Below, in pieces: positions 21,101-32,674 of a stretch of DNA of 64,000 nucleotides (position 1 is its first letter; each line of letters begins with the position of its first letter). The translations under genes were made by a program, and so were the position numbers. The notes below the pieces were generated by a model. That model worked only from the letters and a program-made list of their open reading frames with translations, was not told where the DNA came from and made no database searches. The stretch is from Podaxis mareebaensis (taxonomy: Eukaryota > Basidiomycota > Agaricomycetes > Agaricales > Agaricaceae). The DNA lies in the NCBI GenBank assembly GCA_018524725.1, contig JAEUWP010000066.1, positions 1 to 64,000 on the forward strand, read 5' to 3'.

Positions 21101-22713
21101 TCCTATACCCGAGCTGGGAATAATAATCCCCACCCCTCGGGCTCTGCTCCTTGGGCACATAAATCTGATGCTTCTTGCACATCTGCGCTTTGTATTCCAT
21201 CTCTACAGCTTTACCAACCGAAATCAACGCGCGGGTAGTCTTCATCCCATCAGCTAGACCACTTGAGCCTTGTAACCGCATGATCTCGAGGATGACAATG
21301 AGAGAGAGACGTTCGGCTTTAACGAGGGAAAGATAAGGCGAGAGCGACTCAGATTTTTTAGGCGACCCGCGCGTCTTTTTCTTGGTTTCGGCTTCAGCTT
21401 TAGTGATGGCCCGGATCTCTTTGTCGATACGTTCGCGAAGCTTGACGTGCCAGTCCCACATCCACTTCTGTAGCGTCGAGTTGTTCAGTGCTGGGTTGTG
21501 TACACCAAGTGAATCGAGGGTCTCTGCTTGTTGCTGAAGACGTTCCAGAGCAACATCATAAGCTGATTTTTCGAGGTGCTTCTGCCGCGCCATCACGTCT
21601 TCCGGAAGTAGGCGCCGAGTTTGGTTGACTTCCATAAGGTGTCGACGGAGTTGGGCGATGTTGAAGGGAATTTCGGCTTCAGAGATGATATTGCCCTCGT
21701 CATCGAATTTCTGAAATGCCGCTTAGAATAACATGAGCGATTGTTGAAAGAGGGAACAAACATACTGCTGGTCGCAAAACAGGCATGACTTCAGGAACAT
21801 CTTTCAGGGCATCTTCCGATGTGGCAATAGCCTCGGCCTGGCCGAGCTCAGCGATAACGTCTGGAATGTTGAGGTTGACTGCAGCTTGCGAGAGGGTTTT
21901 GATGGCTTCTGTTGCGGCCGCATGCGTATCGAAAACGGTTTCCGCCACCACAAGAGTAGGTGAAATTTTGCGCTGGGACATTCTCTCGAGGAGGGTGGTA
22001 GGATTCGGAAGGTTGACGCGGGATGTTTTTCGCTTGGCCGGTTCGCGGTTAAAGCTAGTGGACACTGTAAAAACACGTCCTTCATTCATCAAAAACGGCA
22101 CTCACTGTTGCCATGTACGTAGCATAAGTCCATATGTCATCTTGTTGGGAGCGGTATTCTCGAGTTCGCTCTCTAGAATCTCATAAAGATCGTGGATGTC
22201 TTCTAACCACTGCTGACTATTCTCCGTATCCTTCTGAGTGGCCATACCAAAGTACGCCTCGATAAAGGCATTATACACACCGGTCTCGAGGAGAGTGCTC
22301 GTTGCTTTTGTTCGTAGCTGGCCGAAAATGAGCTTGGCACGTTCGACGTCGTAGAGGTTGTGGAGACAGGCATCCATGATGCTCATGGCCTCCTGTGTCG
22401 ATGTGTCGGTAACCCACGTCTCTCCCGGGGTGGTGTCGGTGGGGGGTGGAGGAGGGAGGACGGTGTAGGTTCTATCGCGAACAAGGAAGCGCTCTAGGTC
22501 ATTGAGAATGCGGTCTTCGTCTATGGGTCGTGAGGCCGGTGGTTTCTTGTTGGACAGGAAAGCGGGGAATTCCTGTCGAGGTAGCTGGGCAGTCGCGAGT
22601 GCAGGCGCATTGGCTCTTTTTGATGGGGTTGAGTAGAGACGGGCAGGGCGGGGAAGTGCCTGACGAGACAGCAGTAAAGATGTCTCGAGTCCGCGCGCAG
22701 CTCTGGATAACAT
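18126..22713 (-). CDS. RPO41: Mitochondrial DNA-directed RNA polymerase (T7-like)
   Basis: Nuclear-encoded single-subunit polymerase that transcribes mitochondrial DNA. The N-terminus [20 protein letters not shown] is Arg/Ser/Leu-rich, as expected of a mitochondrial presequence. It is followed by a helical (PPR-like) region with [12 protein letters not shown] and [10 protein letters not shown]. The catalytic domain shows FDEEGN-like [44 protein letters not shown], motif [17 protein letters not shown], motif [21 protein letters not shown], and motif [11 protein letters not shown] near 18750-18780. [15 protein letters not shown] precedes motif C. The C-terminus ends QSQYFFS. An acidic insert ([16 protein letters not shown]) lies shortly before the end. 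About nine introns of 45-60 bp interrupt the gene. Confidence 0.96.
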
Positions 22714-23359
22714 GTTCTAGTCGACAATAACGTCCAACTGTCGACAGGCAGAGGGACCAAATTCCAAATTTTCGCAATTTTCATATCCTACTTGGGCCCT
22801 GACTCGCTGGCACGTGACCATCGTGTCTCCTTCAATTTGATGATTATTCTCTCCAACTCCCCCTATTCGTATTCGACCTGTAGTATGCGTTTTTTGCTCT
22901 TGAGTCATCTGGCGCTCCCCTGATACAGCCAAAATTCCGTAGGTTTCCGCACTATCTCGGACGTCCTTTGACCACACGCCCAGGTAGCCATTGGTTTATG
23001 CTACTGTCGCCGTTCGGCTCACCCTCTCCGAGGAGCTCTGAACCAAATCATTTAACCATCCAATGTCGGGTATTATCGTTAGATTATCATCTTCCCATCC
23101 CAGAAACAAGCATCTGTGATTGGATGCAGGACTACGTAACCGCTGCCACTGTTGAACACCAGGGAACTGGATGGTTACCTACGTGCGAATGGACCTCGTG
23201 CAGCCAGCCTCGATTTCGTGTCGCGAGCGCTAGTATGCTCTTGCCCAGCACCCTCATCTTCTGCTCGGCTCCATTCGGCAATTCCGACTCAGTTCGTGCC
23301 CACCGGTGCGTATGAACGACACTTCTCGGGAGGCAACTATAACCCACGCAAGTACAAAG
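22714..23359. promoter_or_regulatory. Divergent intergenic region RPO41 / MYND gene
   Basis: The 646 bases separate two divergent starts. No gene is supported. It presumably holds both promoters and any 5' untranslated exon of the MYND gene. Confidence 0.45.
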
Positions 23360-24661
23360 ATGTCTGCTCGCCAACGCAACTCTTGCTCGGAAATGAGCCC
23401 CGCCCTAAAGCCATGCACGGCATGCAACAAAACTTGGTATTGCAGCGCAGCATGTCAGCAATCTCACTCAGCTTATCATATCTTCGATTGCAATCCGCCG
23501 AGGCCTATTAACACCGCGGATCGCCTCGCACTCGCTGTGCGACAAGACGTTATACCTGATGATCCCCAGACAAGCGAGGACTATGGGTTCGCAAGAGCGA
23601 ATCGTCCGCATTTACTCCTTGGACTATATGCCAGCCTTCTCAGCCCGTCTAAACTGGGGGTGGAGGCTGACACGTTGCATAGATGGAGGCTGGAGGGTAC
23701 CCTCGTAGAAAATATCAAGAAAGAATTCCAACGCCTCCCCGAAGGAAATAGGGGAGCATGTTATACGCGGTTTATTGGGAACCAGCATGCGATTAGTGGA
23801 ATACAGTACCAGGACATGGAACACTGGCTCCAGTCGACAGCTGACGACATGTTCCGCGCCATTTGGTGTTTCATAGGAGGGTCCCCCACGGCTTCCATTG
23901 ATACTATTCGTCGATACGCAAAAACCATTCCCCAGGAGCAGGGTGCTCCCTTCGACCTTTACTCCCTACTTTTGACAGGAGTTCAGCCAGGACCTGGCCT
24001 TGAACTCTGGATCATGTTCGGCTTTTGTGCCTGTGTAGACCAAGAAGCCGAGCTGCAACTCGCCCAGTTGTACACCACATTGTTTGATCGATGCACCTTC
24101 GCGGAATTTTGTGCCGCTTACACCTCTTCTTCTCTCCTCTCTCTTTTCAGGAGCAAGGGAATCGGCATCACCGACCCCTTAATCATCGACGTTCTTTCAG
24201 GAACTCCCAGCTGGGTCAAATCTGTTTGGGTATTGAAACAATATATCGAGCTCGCAACCACCCTTGGAAACGACGACCTCTTCCTCCTTCCCTTTCCCTC
24301 CATGCTCGACTACGGTTTCTTCAATTGCACAACCATGAAGGAACACAAACTACTCGTCAAGCTCTATAAGAGGTTCTTTGCCCTCGGCCGGAACGCAAAA
24401 CCACTCGAGCTACACCAAGCTTGCGTACAAGGGCGTCTTTTCGCATACCTCACAGAGGAGTTGGGGTCTAAGGTCAAGCCGAAAGGGATGTATCAACGGC
24501 TATTGAGAATCCCATTTCCCCTTGCGGGGATCGTAATATTTCCACGTCAATCCGACTTCACGACTCGCATGTTTAAAAGGAACCGGACAGGACTGCTGCT
24601 ATTCTTGGTAGCGCTCGTTGCTATCGTCCTGAAGGTGTATGGTTCGTCTCCATGGATCTAG
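23360..24661 (+). CDS. MYND-type zinc-finger protein with C-terminal membrane anchor
   Basis: A single exon. The N-terminal finger reads KPCTACNKTWYCSAACQQSH with HIFDC following, which supplies Cys19, Cys22, Cys28, Cys32, His40 and Cys44 of a MYND finger, plus Cys9 as the second ligand of the first pair. The first Cys of that pair is replaced, so seven of eight ligands are visible. The body (TADRLALAVRQDVIPDDPQT, HRWRLEGTLVENIKKEF, ASIDTIRRYA) resembles a large Agaricomycete family of unknown function. The last 25 residues, LLLFLVALVAIVLKVYG, form a single hydrophobic helix suggesting a tail-anchored protein, unusual for MYND proteins. I chose the ATG at 23360 (A at -3). An in-frame ATG at 23306 would add 18 residues. 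Confidence 0.8.
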   Translation: MSARQRNSCSEMSPALKPCTACNKTWYCSAACQQSHSAYHIFDCNPPRPINTADRLALAVRQDVIPDDPQTSEDYGFARANRPHLLLGLYASLLSPSKLGVEADTLHRWRLEGTLVENIKKEFQRLPEGNRGACYTRFIGNQHAISGIQYQDMEHWLQSTADDMFRAIWCFIGGSPTASIDTIRRYAKTIPQEQGAPFDLYSLLLTGVQPGPGLELWIMFGFCACVDQEAELQLAQLYTTLFDRCTFAEFCAAYTSSSLLSLFRSKGIGITDPLIIDVLSGTPSWVKSVWVLKQYIELATTLGNDDLFLLPFPSMLDYGFFNCTTMKEHKLLVKLYKRFFALGRNAKPLELHQACVQGRLFAYLTEELGSKVKPKGMYQRLLRIPFPLAGIVIFPRQSDFTTRMFKRNRTGLLLFLVALVAIVLKVYGSSPWI

Positions 24662-25856
24662 TGTCTCATCCTCGCTAGCACTATATTCCATTGAAACATA
24701 TCAGTCTCAACTCCTCTAGTACTCGCTACTACCCTTCTATGCTCTTGCGCACTCTTGACGGAATTTCTCTTGCGCCTGTTGTGTATGTGGTATAGGTGTC
24801 CGATTTTTTTTTTTCCATTTTCTCATTCTGTTGTCATAAAACGCTGTACAATAAACGCCATGTGTCTTTGCCATGCGATAGAAAACGGTCCTCTGGCCGC
24901 AGCGAATTGGCGGTATACATGCAAATAATCTGTTTCGGACACTTGTGAGTTATGTTACGCCTCGATAGCCGTCAGCAATGGTTCAACGAGCGAATCCTGT
25001 TTAGTTTAGAGGTCTGGCTCATCGGAGATTATTTCGACGTGATGAATAGTTTTATTCCTCAGTCGCCCTAAAAAGGCCGGCTCCTCTCTTTGCAAATACG
25101 AAAAACAAAGAGCTGGTTATTTATATTGCCCTCCCCTAACCAAAAATATGTCGATTACCAAGATGCCACCCAACTGCGACCTGAATCTATTAATCTCCAA
25201 GTTGTCGTGATGGACTCGCCTCGGAGTTATCTTGCCTTTCCTCGCCCCGCCCAATGACAAGAACACTGATCGACAAGCAAATAATGGTTTGGGAAGGTCA
25301 TTCGTTAAGAATAGCCATCAGGCTCATCTTTCATTACCCATCTTTTTTATACTCCATGTTCGGAGGCTCTTTGCGTATCTATGTGAAACATTTGATGCCA
25401 ATTTTGAATATTCTTAGAGGGGCGGTGGTCCGAACGTGCTTGCGCTCACAGATGTTCGTACTCTGTCGTGCACCAAGAAAAGCTATACTATCACCCGTAT
25501 CCACCGGACGAGGGGGCTAGGAGAACACTAGTCGTTAACTTCCAAACCCTTCAACAACGTAGGATCGTCAAGAACAGAGTTTCCGCATCCTCTGGCGTGA
25601 TCACAACCGATGTTAAGGACTCGGCATCATCACGAACTACTGATCAAGCCATCAACGCGCAAGCCAACATTACCCCAGAACCAAATCCTAAAAAAACTAA
25701 TATTAGCCCGAAGCTCTTTCTCGACACCAAGGAGTCATGTGCATACCTGATGGGTACTCTGGCACAAGCAGCGGGTTCCGAAGAACGACTGTAAACTTAC
25801 TCCACATCGTTGCTGCGGGATTCACATCGCTCTCTTAACTTCCCCTCCCTACAAAC
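24662..25856. other. Intergenic 1.2 kb, no confident gene
   Basis: Contains a poly-T stretch near 24806 and a 108-codon plus-strand frame (25468-25794) rich in Ser, Thr and Asn with no motif I recognise and no convincing splice partners. I do not call it. Confidence 0.4.
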
Positions 25857-26223
25857 ATGCCACGGCCAACGTCTCAACCCCCCACATATGCAGAAGCAGT
25901 CTCCACGCAAGCTTATTCACACGAACCCGTCTTCATAGTTCTGGCTCCAGGTAATAACATTCCCAGCAGACTTTAGCGCTGCACCTGTCCTTATCCTCTC
26001 TAGTTCGAAGGCCCACCGATCCCGCGCCGAGGAGGGATCCACCGGTTCACGACATTAGTGCTGGAGACAGACTTGTTGCGTTGGCAGATATTGGAATAAG
26101 GAAGGTGGGCAATTTGTCAAGTGCCCCTATGGTCAACACCTGAAAGATCTCTTCCCTTCATTTCGGCAGGCCATCAAAAAGTTAGCATCATCTAATAAAA
26201 AGGGGGGAGCAGATTCATCGTGA
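25857..26223 (+). CDS. Small three-exon hypothetical protein, about 82 aa
   Basis: Three exons join in frame by good splice sites: the ATG at 25857 to a GTAATA donor near 25951, an acceptor ctctctag, a GTGGGC donor after 26104, and an acceptor cggcag, ending at TGA 26221-26223. The product starts MPRPTSQPPTYAEAVSTQAY, with a PPTY motif of the kind bound by WW domains (for example Nedd4/Rsp5 ligases), then RRPTDPAPRRDPP, and ends Lys/Ser-rich. It has no membrane segment or signal peptide. It was not in any single long frame and I recognise no homolog. Consistency of frame over two introns is the main support. Confidence 0.5.
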
Positions 26224-27214
26224 TATATGTGGCGCGGGGCTCTGGCATCAGCATCACATCAAAGTATTTGGGTGGAAGTTGGCTTGTGGGATTGAGAGGT
26301 GGTAAGTTGTAGGGGTTGGAGGGTTTGAGATTGGCGTTAACACAGTCGGATGCGTTGTTAATTTCTGTATTCCTCCCCGTCTTGCGAATTTGCAGACGCT
26401 CGAGCGATGGCATTTGCAAGGTTCTTAGGTAGAAGCTCCTTGAGGTCTCTCAGGCCGGGGCGAGCCGCCGAATTCAAGGGTTAGTTGTCAGTCTCTGTCG
26501 AGTGAAACCCACATGTGTGAGCCTCTACGTTCATATGAAACCGCCAACGATGCACGTCTCTTCCGTTTAAACTTCCAATGTACTCGCAAGCCGACGAACA
26601 GTTCTCAAGTTTTCTGGGGGCGTGATACCACCCTCCTGGTACCGGCCCGGTTAGCTGGCGCCAGGGGTCTGAATGCCCTCCGCTTCCTAGTTCTTTTCTG
26701 GGGGGCCTCGGGCTCTCAGCAACAAGACGTTGAGGTACTTGTAAAAATTGTGCTTCTCCACTGCGACTGTGCAGGTGAAACTTCCTTGGCCAGCTAACAA
26801 CCGAAGGCGGCAGGATCGTGGGGAATATGTGCACACACGACCCTACCCGCCTTTAATTACTTCGGGGCTTGCAGCTGATGGCAGGGTTGGGAAGATCGGA
26901 TTCATCTGGGCGGATGGTGTGCTTTTCACCCACTCATTCATACCAATCGAATGATTTTGCGTGCCATTCCTCGTTGTATCATGCTTGGGAGGGTTGCCCC
27001 TCCTTCAATGCATCTGGGCCCTGGAACGAAAGTGTTCTGTGGAAAGACGTGATACCCACACGCCCATACATGCTGCTACATGATCTTGTACCTATACGTG
27101 CCGTGCGAGCTGCATTTTCCCAATGCAACAACAGAAAGTAGACAATTTCGCTGATGCTTAGAATCCAAACCCTTGGGGTGGCTCGCAGGAATATGCAGAT
27201 AACATTCATGCGAG
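26224..27214. other. Intergenic about 1 kb, no gene recognised
   Basis: Overlapping short frames occur on both strands (for example 26481-26834 minus and 26513-26797 plus) without motifs or consistent splicing. It may be decayed sequence. Confidence 0.4.
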
Positions 27215-27881
27215 TTATAAGCTCAAAGAGCATCGCAGGCCCTTGATTTCTTCGATCATTGCTCGGAATCTCTGCTCTCCCTCTTCTTCCAGAATATCAC
27301 AGTCCCAGGGCTCCTGGCGTGCAGTATCAGTCTCATAAACAAGCTCGGCTGTAATGGCCCACGGATAAACAGGTTGACCAGGACGCTTGGTGTAGAAGCA
27401 GAGTCTGGTTCCCATCGCACTGATGACATAGAGCACGGGGATAGGGTAATCATCTATGAGCGTCAAATGGACATTAGCCATCAAGAGGCAAGTTGTTGTA
27501 AGTTCCTGACGAACCGATCACATCCCTGATGCGCTCCCGGATTTGATTATCAGCGGCTTCACGCTTCGACACGTAACGAAGGTCCTGGGCGGCTTCAGCT
27601 CCACAATGAGGACAGGTTTATCCTCAAAGTCTAATCTCGAGCAAAAAGAGAAAGTCGGCTGAATCACGCGGGCTGGGCATGTGCTGGGGAACAACTGTAG
27701 ATGCGGTGTCCACAGGAAAAATAGTGCAGAGGGCTTTGTTGTAGGGCCCGTAGAATTCTGCTTCGGAGGGATTTGGGGGGACCTTTGCAAGCTGGCGAAT
27801 GACGGGAGCTGGCACCAGCACTGGTAGCATCCGGTGGCATGCGCGCTTGTAGTTATTTGTAGCCCCGCACGTGATCCTCAT
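27215..27881 (-). pseudogene. Frameshifted member of an Agaricomycete PD-(D/E)XK-like family
   Basis: The minus strand reads LPVLVPAPVIRQLAKVPPNP and SEAEFYGPYNKALCTIFPVD, then SPRDSADFLFLLEIRL. There the frame closes, and translation continues one frame over with DFEDKPVLIVELKPPR. It shifts again to VSKREAADNQIRERIRDVI, passes a normal 54 bp intron, and ends with DDYPIPVLYVISAMGTRLCF, EPWDCDILEEEGEQRFR and IEEIKG. I recall this block order from a large uncharacterised family in mushroom genomes. The Asp in DSADF and the ExK of VELKPP match the spacing of PD-(D/E)XK nuclease cores (inference). Two frameshifts with no intron able to repair them make this a probable pseudogene, barring sequencing error. 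Confidence 0.6.
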
Positions 27882-28206
27882 TCCCTGTTACATGGGGTTG
27901 GCCATCAATTGACCGTGGCCGCGGTCGCGGGTGGCAGTAATAGTCCGGCGCTCTGCCTGGCGTATGTGGCGTCCGGGTGGAGTGGAAAACAATACAATCT
28001 TATCTCCTGTAGTTGCACGAGCACTTATTCCACCGCTTTGGCATAACGGACATCTGTTTGGATGATCGTCGACGGCTGTCAAGTAGAGTTGCACATCAGA
28101 ACACCAACTACGAGGTTCCCGAATAGACTGATGGACAATAACTGAAGTGTCTCGATGCTCTCTTATTAAAGTCTCACGCCCTTCAAAAACCACACGTTTG
28201 AATCAT
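27882..28206. other. Short gap, no gene recognised
   Basis: The 325 bases between the preceding pseudogene and the weak gene at 28207 show no supported feature. Confidence 0.4.
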
Positions 28207-28613
28207 TCATTCATCCCATGCCTTTCCTTTTCTGCGCACTTTCCCCATGCAATCAAACAGCGCTGAGATTCTTTCCCAAAGTAGTGAAGTCTTTGCCGCA
28301 CAACTCCCTAACACTGTCGTCAACCGCCCGAAGTATTGTGGTTGTATCAATTTAGCAAACAGCTCAGTTGACGGAGTAAGTGAATCACAGAGATTAGGAT
28401 TCGGGTACTTCAACAGTAATTCGACAAGTCTGCAAGGAACAACAAGTATATCCAGGGAGTAAGTGCCCACGGAGGATTACGAAGTCCATTTCTGACAAAG
28501 ATATCAACTAGAAGATATGTCACATGATCGGGAATACCCAAAAGGCAGTGCCATACATAGACGATGACCCAATACCAGAACCGGTCTTCAAGGCCCCAAC
28601 AAACCATATCCAT
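28207..28613 (-). CDS. Weakly supported two-exon hypothetical protein
   Basis: Exon 1 (from ATG 28613) encodes MDMVCWGLEDRFWYWVIVYV and DHVTYLLVDIFVRNGLRNP. A GTGGGC donor and ttgcag acceptor remove about 40 bases. Exon 2 continues in frame with LVELLLKYPNPNLCDSLTP and LFAKLIQPQYFGRL, ending GKAWDE at 28207. The total is about 120 residues. Both exons look protein-like in composition, but I know no family and the true 5' end may be further upstream. It could equally be a gene remnant. Confidence 0.3.
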
Positions 28614-29239
28614 ACTTCATCCCCCCGAGTATTTAGCATTCGCCGACCATCTCCACAGGCTAAGAAGCAAGGTGTGGATGATTGATCCAGGCGTGATGTT
28701 CATCTTCGCTATCATCCTTTCATTGGAACTGATGTGGAAGATTTTAATGTAGCTTGGCGGCAATCCATGACACCACAATCACACGACCGACGTATGACCA
28801 TGTGTACGGCCCTCTTGAGTGTCAATCAGACTATGTCCGGTGCTAAGCGTATAAACTACGAGGCTGCAATAATATCTCTCAGAAGTTTTCTTCAATCTGA
28901 GATCGGCCGCATGTCGCGAACCCTTCGGACAACCGGGGATTCTTATATCATCCTCACATTGCGGGGTATGTCCCCCTTGTTCCCCTTTCCTTTCGACTAG
29001 CTGTCGACATTGGGTGTGGTGGGCAGTTAAGACTTCATCCTCCCCCCTCTTGGCCTTGACCGTTCTTATCCTTATCGGATCTCGTACTCCACGTCACTTG
29101 CCTACTCGTATCTTCATATCTCCAGTGCGCAAGCTATACCACGTTCCTGTCACGACATTGCCACCAGCCAGTCTTTCTTCCCTGAAAAGAACCTTCCTTG
29201 GGCGTTCATCCTGGGCTTCAGGACCTTATCAGGTCGAGG
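28614..29239. other. Intergenic, no confident gene
   Basis: An 88-codon plus-strand frame (28734-29000) has no recognisable motif and no supporting splice structure. It presumably includes the promoter of the DUF6533-type gene. Confidence 0.4.
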
Positions 29240-31612
29240 ATGAGTGAAACAGTGGATTTGGAGCTGCTGGTCCAACAGTCAAACGCTGTGAATCTAGTTG
29301 CAGGTAAGCCCTCGCCTCTTTTTCACTGCATGCCTACGATCTCCATGCGGGCTTCCCCCACCGTCCCGCCTCGTCCGCCCATTCCTTCCTCCCTTGACCC
29401 TCTCTTCATGTCATGAGGACTGTTGGCCCTGTTCCTTCGGCTCATCGTCCCTGACTCGAGGTTTGGGTGTTATTTTTGGGACAGTACGTGCGATGTTCGC
29501 AACATCGTGGTGAATACCCATCGACTCCCACAACTGACTCCAACCTCCGTTCCAATCGTCTCCTCCTGCTCCGTCTGCCCCCCCCTCCCCTTGCGTTAAT
29601 TTGGCCGTTGCCACTTCTGGCTTTTTCATTGTCTCTTCCTCATGTGATTCTGATCTTTACATCTTTGAACACAGGAGCATGCATGACGACGTTGTTGTAC
29701 CATCATTTGATTACTCTAGATCAAGAAGTACGTATCTTCTGCAGAATTGTTCCTTTTGTGATGCGTTGTCATGCTTAAATGATTGTTCCGAGTAGATTAT
29801 GCGAATATGGCCGTTCGTTTCTTTCTCTGTCGTGACAAAAATCCTGAAGACTTGACATGTTACCCAGGCTTAAGACATCTATTGCAAAGCTGTTGTTCTT
29901 CGCGAATAGATATGTGGTGGAGGGAATGCTAATGTAAGTGTGGTTCGTATGTGCCCCGGGTTAAACCATTGACTTATCCATATACCCTGTAATAGTTTCA
30001 ACTGTATATGTGAGAGGATTAACTGCAACAAAGGTGATCGAAGTTGACGGTTTGTAAAACCTAGCCGCTTCGCGCACTTTCCAGCCAGCCCCAGTAAGTA
30101 TTCCTACGTCTTACTGCTCTGCTGTGATAACATTTGGCTATAGTTGTTAGTTCTTCCGCTGTGTGAAATGAATATTCAACTCACCCTCAACCCTCTAGCT
30201 GTGTATTTTTCCTTCGATGGCTGGTTGTGTGCGTCCTTTACCTAACTTCCATCTCCACCCCACGTTAACATCATCACCTAGTACTATCACAGTCAGCACA
30301 GCAGTTGTGCAAGGTATTTTGATTCTACGGATATGGGCACTTTGTGAGCATTTCTACATGTGATCTACCCCTGTTCTTCGCTAAAGAGATATATGATATA
30401 GACCGAAGAAGTCCTGTAAGTAACCGAAGGTCAGATTCCGGGAATAATCTGATGCATCGAGTAGGTGGTCATGGGAGTCACCTTCTTCTTTTATATCGGT
30501 AAGCATCGCATATTGACTGCCTAGCTCGTTGATACCCAGAATCATTGACCCTGTCCAGGCGGTGTGATAACTCTAATAGGGTTGACGATCGAGGATTACG
30601 TGAAGGAGGACGTCATCAGTGCGCGAACTTGGTCTTCCTCTGAAGTCGCATTGATCGATTAAACGCACACATATAGTTGATCAAACCTTGCAGAGTCTGC
30701 CTGGATGTTACGCCAAGACCGTACCAGAGCCGATAGCCGGGTTTTGGTGAGTTCTTCCGGTTATCTTGTTGGAGATAGTGAATTAAGTCAACCACCTGGA
30801 AAGGATCGCTCCATTGATTGCTGAGAGTACGCCATGATCCCCAGTGAACTGTCGAAAATCATTGTTCATGTTGTCTACAGGCGTTTTCTTTGTTCTTGTT
30901 ATTTCGCGAGCATACTTTTGGTGGAGAGAGGGACATTCAGTGAATGGTATTCTCAGCGTCCTGGTGAGTTTTCACATGATAGACTGCGATCCCGTCAACC
31001 TAAATGCACGTGGTGAAGGCGAGAGACTCTTCAATGTACTATGCTATGTGAGCCCTTTAACCCGATTTTCTGATTCCGTGACTCATAAAAGGGTTATAGA
31101 ATTTTCGGTGCGCCTTTCTCCTCACTTTTGTTGTCTCGCCAAAACTGAATTTCGTGAAAGCACTCCTTTTCTCGAGCTATTGCGTCTTCCAATGGGGACC
31201 ACCGTTCCTCTCCAGCCTCCTGGTCACGCCAAGCACAACAGCTGGCTGCCTCCTCGTAAGCTCCATTACGCTCCACACACCCCACCTTGGCACGGAACTA
31301 ACACCACGACGTTTCCAGGGCTCCCACTTACTCCTCAACCTTCGGAGCATCAAAAGTGCAGACGATGAAATACACACAACTGCCGGGAATATCACCTTAC
31401 CTCTCAAAGTCCGTCGGCCTCCGATGACAAGTTTAGGTGGAACGCGCTACACAACTGAAGATTATTTCGAGAGAAGTGACATAAAGGGGAAGGGACGATT
31501 GGGTGTTGCTGTAGATGTTGCTCAAGAGACACAGGCTACGGAGTGCGACATAATGGGCAAGAGTACGTCTGATTCGGAGGCAACAAAGGTTTCCTCTGGG
31601 TTTGTGGTGTGA
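29240..31612 (+). CDS. Multi-exon seven-helix membrane protein, DUF6533-type
   Basis: Split into ten or more short exons. Pieces in order: MSETVDLELLVQQSNAVNL; TTLLYHHLITLDQE then IMRIWPFVS and KLLFFANRYVVEGMLM, which together match the DUF6533 signature (Tyr-Asp/His-His-Leu, Asp-x-Glu, Trp, Asn-Arg-Tyr); TITVSTAVVQGILILRIWAL; VVMGVTFFFYI; GVITLIGLTIEDYV; GVFFVLVISRAYFWW; ARDSSMYYAM; and VTPSTTAGCLL with GSHLLLNLRSIKSADD. The tail is cytosolic and polar, ending SSGFVV. By analogy it has about seven transmembrane helices; the ligand and role are unknown, and these proteins are greatly expanded in Agaricomycetes. Several internal exon edges are uncertain, and one or two small exons may be misplaced. 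Confidence 0.65.
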
Positions 31613-31990
31613 CACTTGTTGTGATTTTTCTCCTCCTACTGTGGACCTTGCAGCCCTGGGTCTTGGTTTGTTTAATTATGTACTTCGTACGACTGTTATT
31701 GGATGTGTATACTGGCACCCTTCATGACTCCCTGTATTTGTAGCCTCTGGATAGACGTCATAACTCCAGCGACCCAGTCCGACCCTATTCCCATAGATAC
31801 CTTGGCGTTTCAATCCTATGAACGGCAATCCATGTAGTCAAGGACCACCGAGGGCACCACTATGACATGTACTGGTATGCTTGGGCGGAAGGATGTCGGC
31901 TGACGTCATAGTTAGCACCCCTCCCAAGTTCCAACAGCTTAAATACGACGAGTTGCTTCCACAAACTGCATCTATTCAATCGAAACCGCA
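31613..31990. other. Intergenic, promoter of next gene
   Basis: The 378 bases contain no supported open frame. It lies between two plus-strand genes. Confidence 0.45.
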
Positions 31991-32674
31991 ATGTCTAACG
32001 TTCCCAACTACAATCCCAACAACTTCCCTGCCGCTCGTCCGCAACACCACTTGCATGATTCTTCTGAGCCCCTTCCGGGCGCAGGTGGGACAAAAGCCAC
32101 CACTGACTATGACATGAACGCAGACACAAACCAGTCTCGCGCTGGCAGCGGGCCGCAAGACAGATTGGCCGAGTACGGGAGCAGTGCACCTGAATCTACC
32201 ACATCGTCTAGGCAGGATAGGCCTGCCCAGGTTAGCTTCGAAGATCAAACGAGAGGGTATGATCCCGCCGCCCACGATACCGGTGCCAGCGCCAGAGGTA
32301 GTGAAGGGCTGTATCAGGAAAAACCTCTAGGGGATAGGCCTCTGGGTGTTCAGCCCGCGAGACAAGGTACTTGTCACTTGAAGCAACCTACTTCCGAGGT
32401 AGCTAATGCCAGTCTAATTTTACTCAGGGGGCGTTGCAGTCGGTGGGCGTGAGAACCAAGACATGCCCATGGGACAGGCCGGCTTGGGTGACAAGATGAT
32501 TGGAAAGACCCAGAAGGTTAGTATTTACATTCGAGAGAGAAACTTCTGATGCTCATTTATGATCAGGTTGTGGGCAAGATGATGAATAACCCCGAGATGC
32601 ACGAGAGGGGAGAGCTCCGAGAAGCAGGCGGAAGGCCTGCTGTGAGTGGAAGCGCCAGGGCACCCCATGATTAA
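31991..32674 (+). CDS. Small hydrophilic, probably disordered protein
   Basis: Three exons. The start MSNVPNYNPNNFPAARPQHH is followed by a Ser/Gly/Asp-rich stretch. Exon 2 gives GGVAVGGRENQDMPMGQAGL and KMIGKTQK. Exon 3 gives GKMMNNPEMHERGELREAGG, ending SARAPHD. The composition is polar and uncharged overall, with no membrane segment, resembling the small hydrophilin-like proteins that recur in Agaricomycete genomes, where the Gly-Lys-Met and Glu-x-Arg-Glu-x-Gly-Gly block is conserved. A protective role under stress is plausible but unproven. The splice sites (GTACTT with ctcag, GTTAGT with tcag) keep the frame. Confidence 0.7.
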
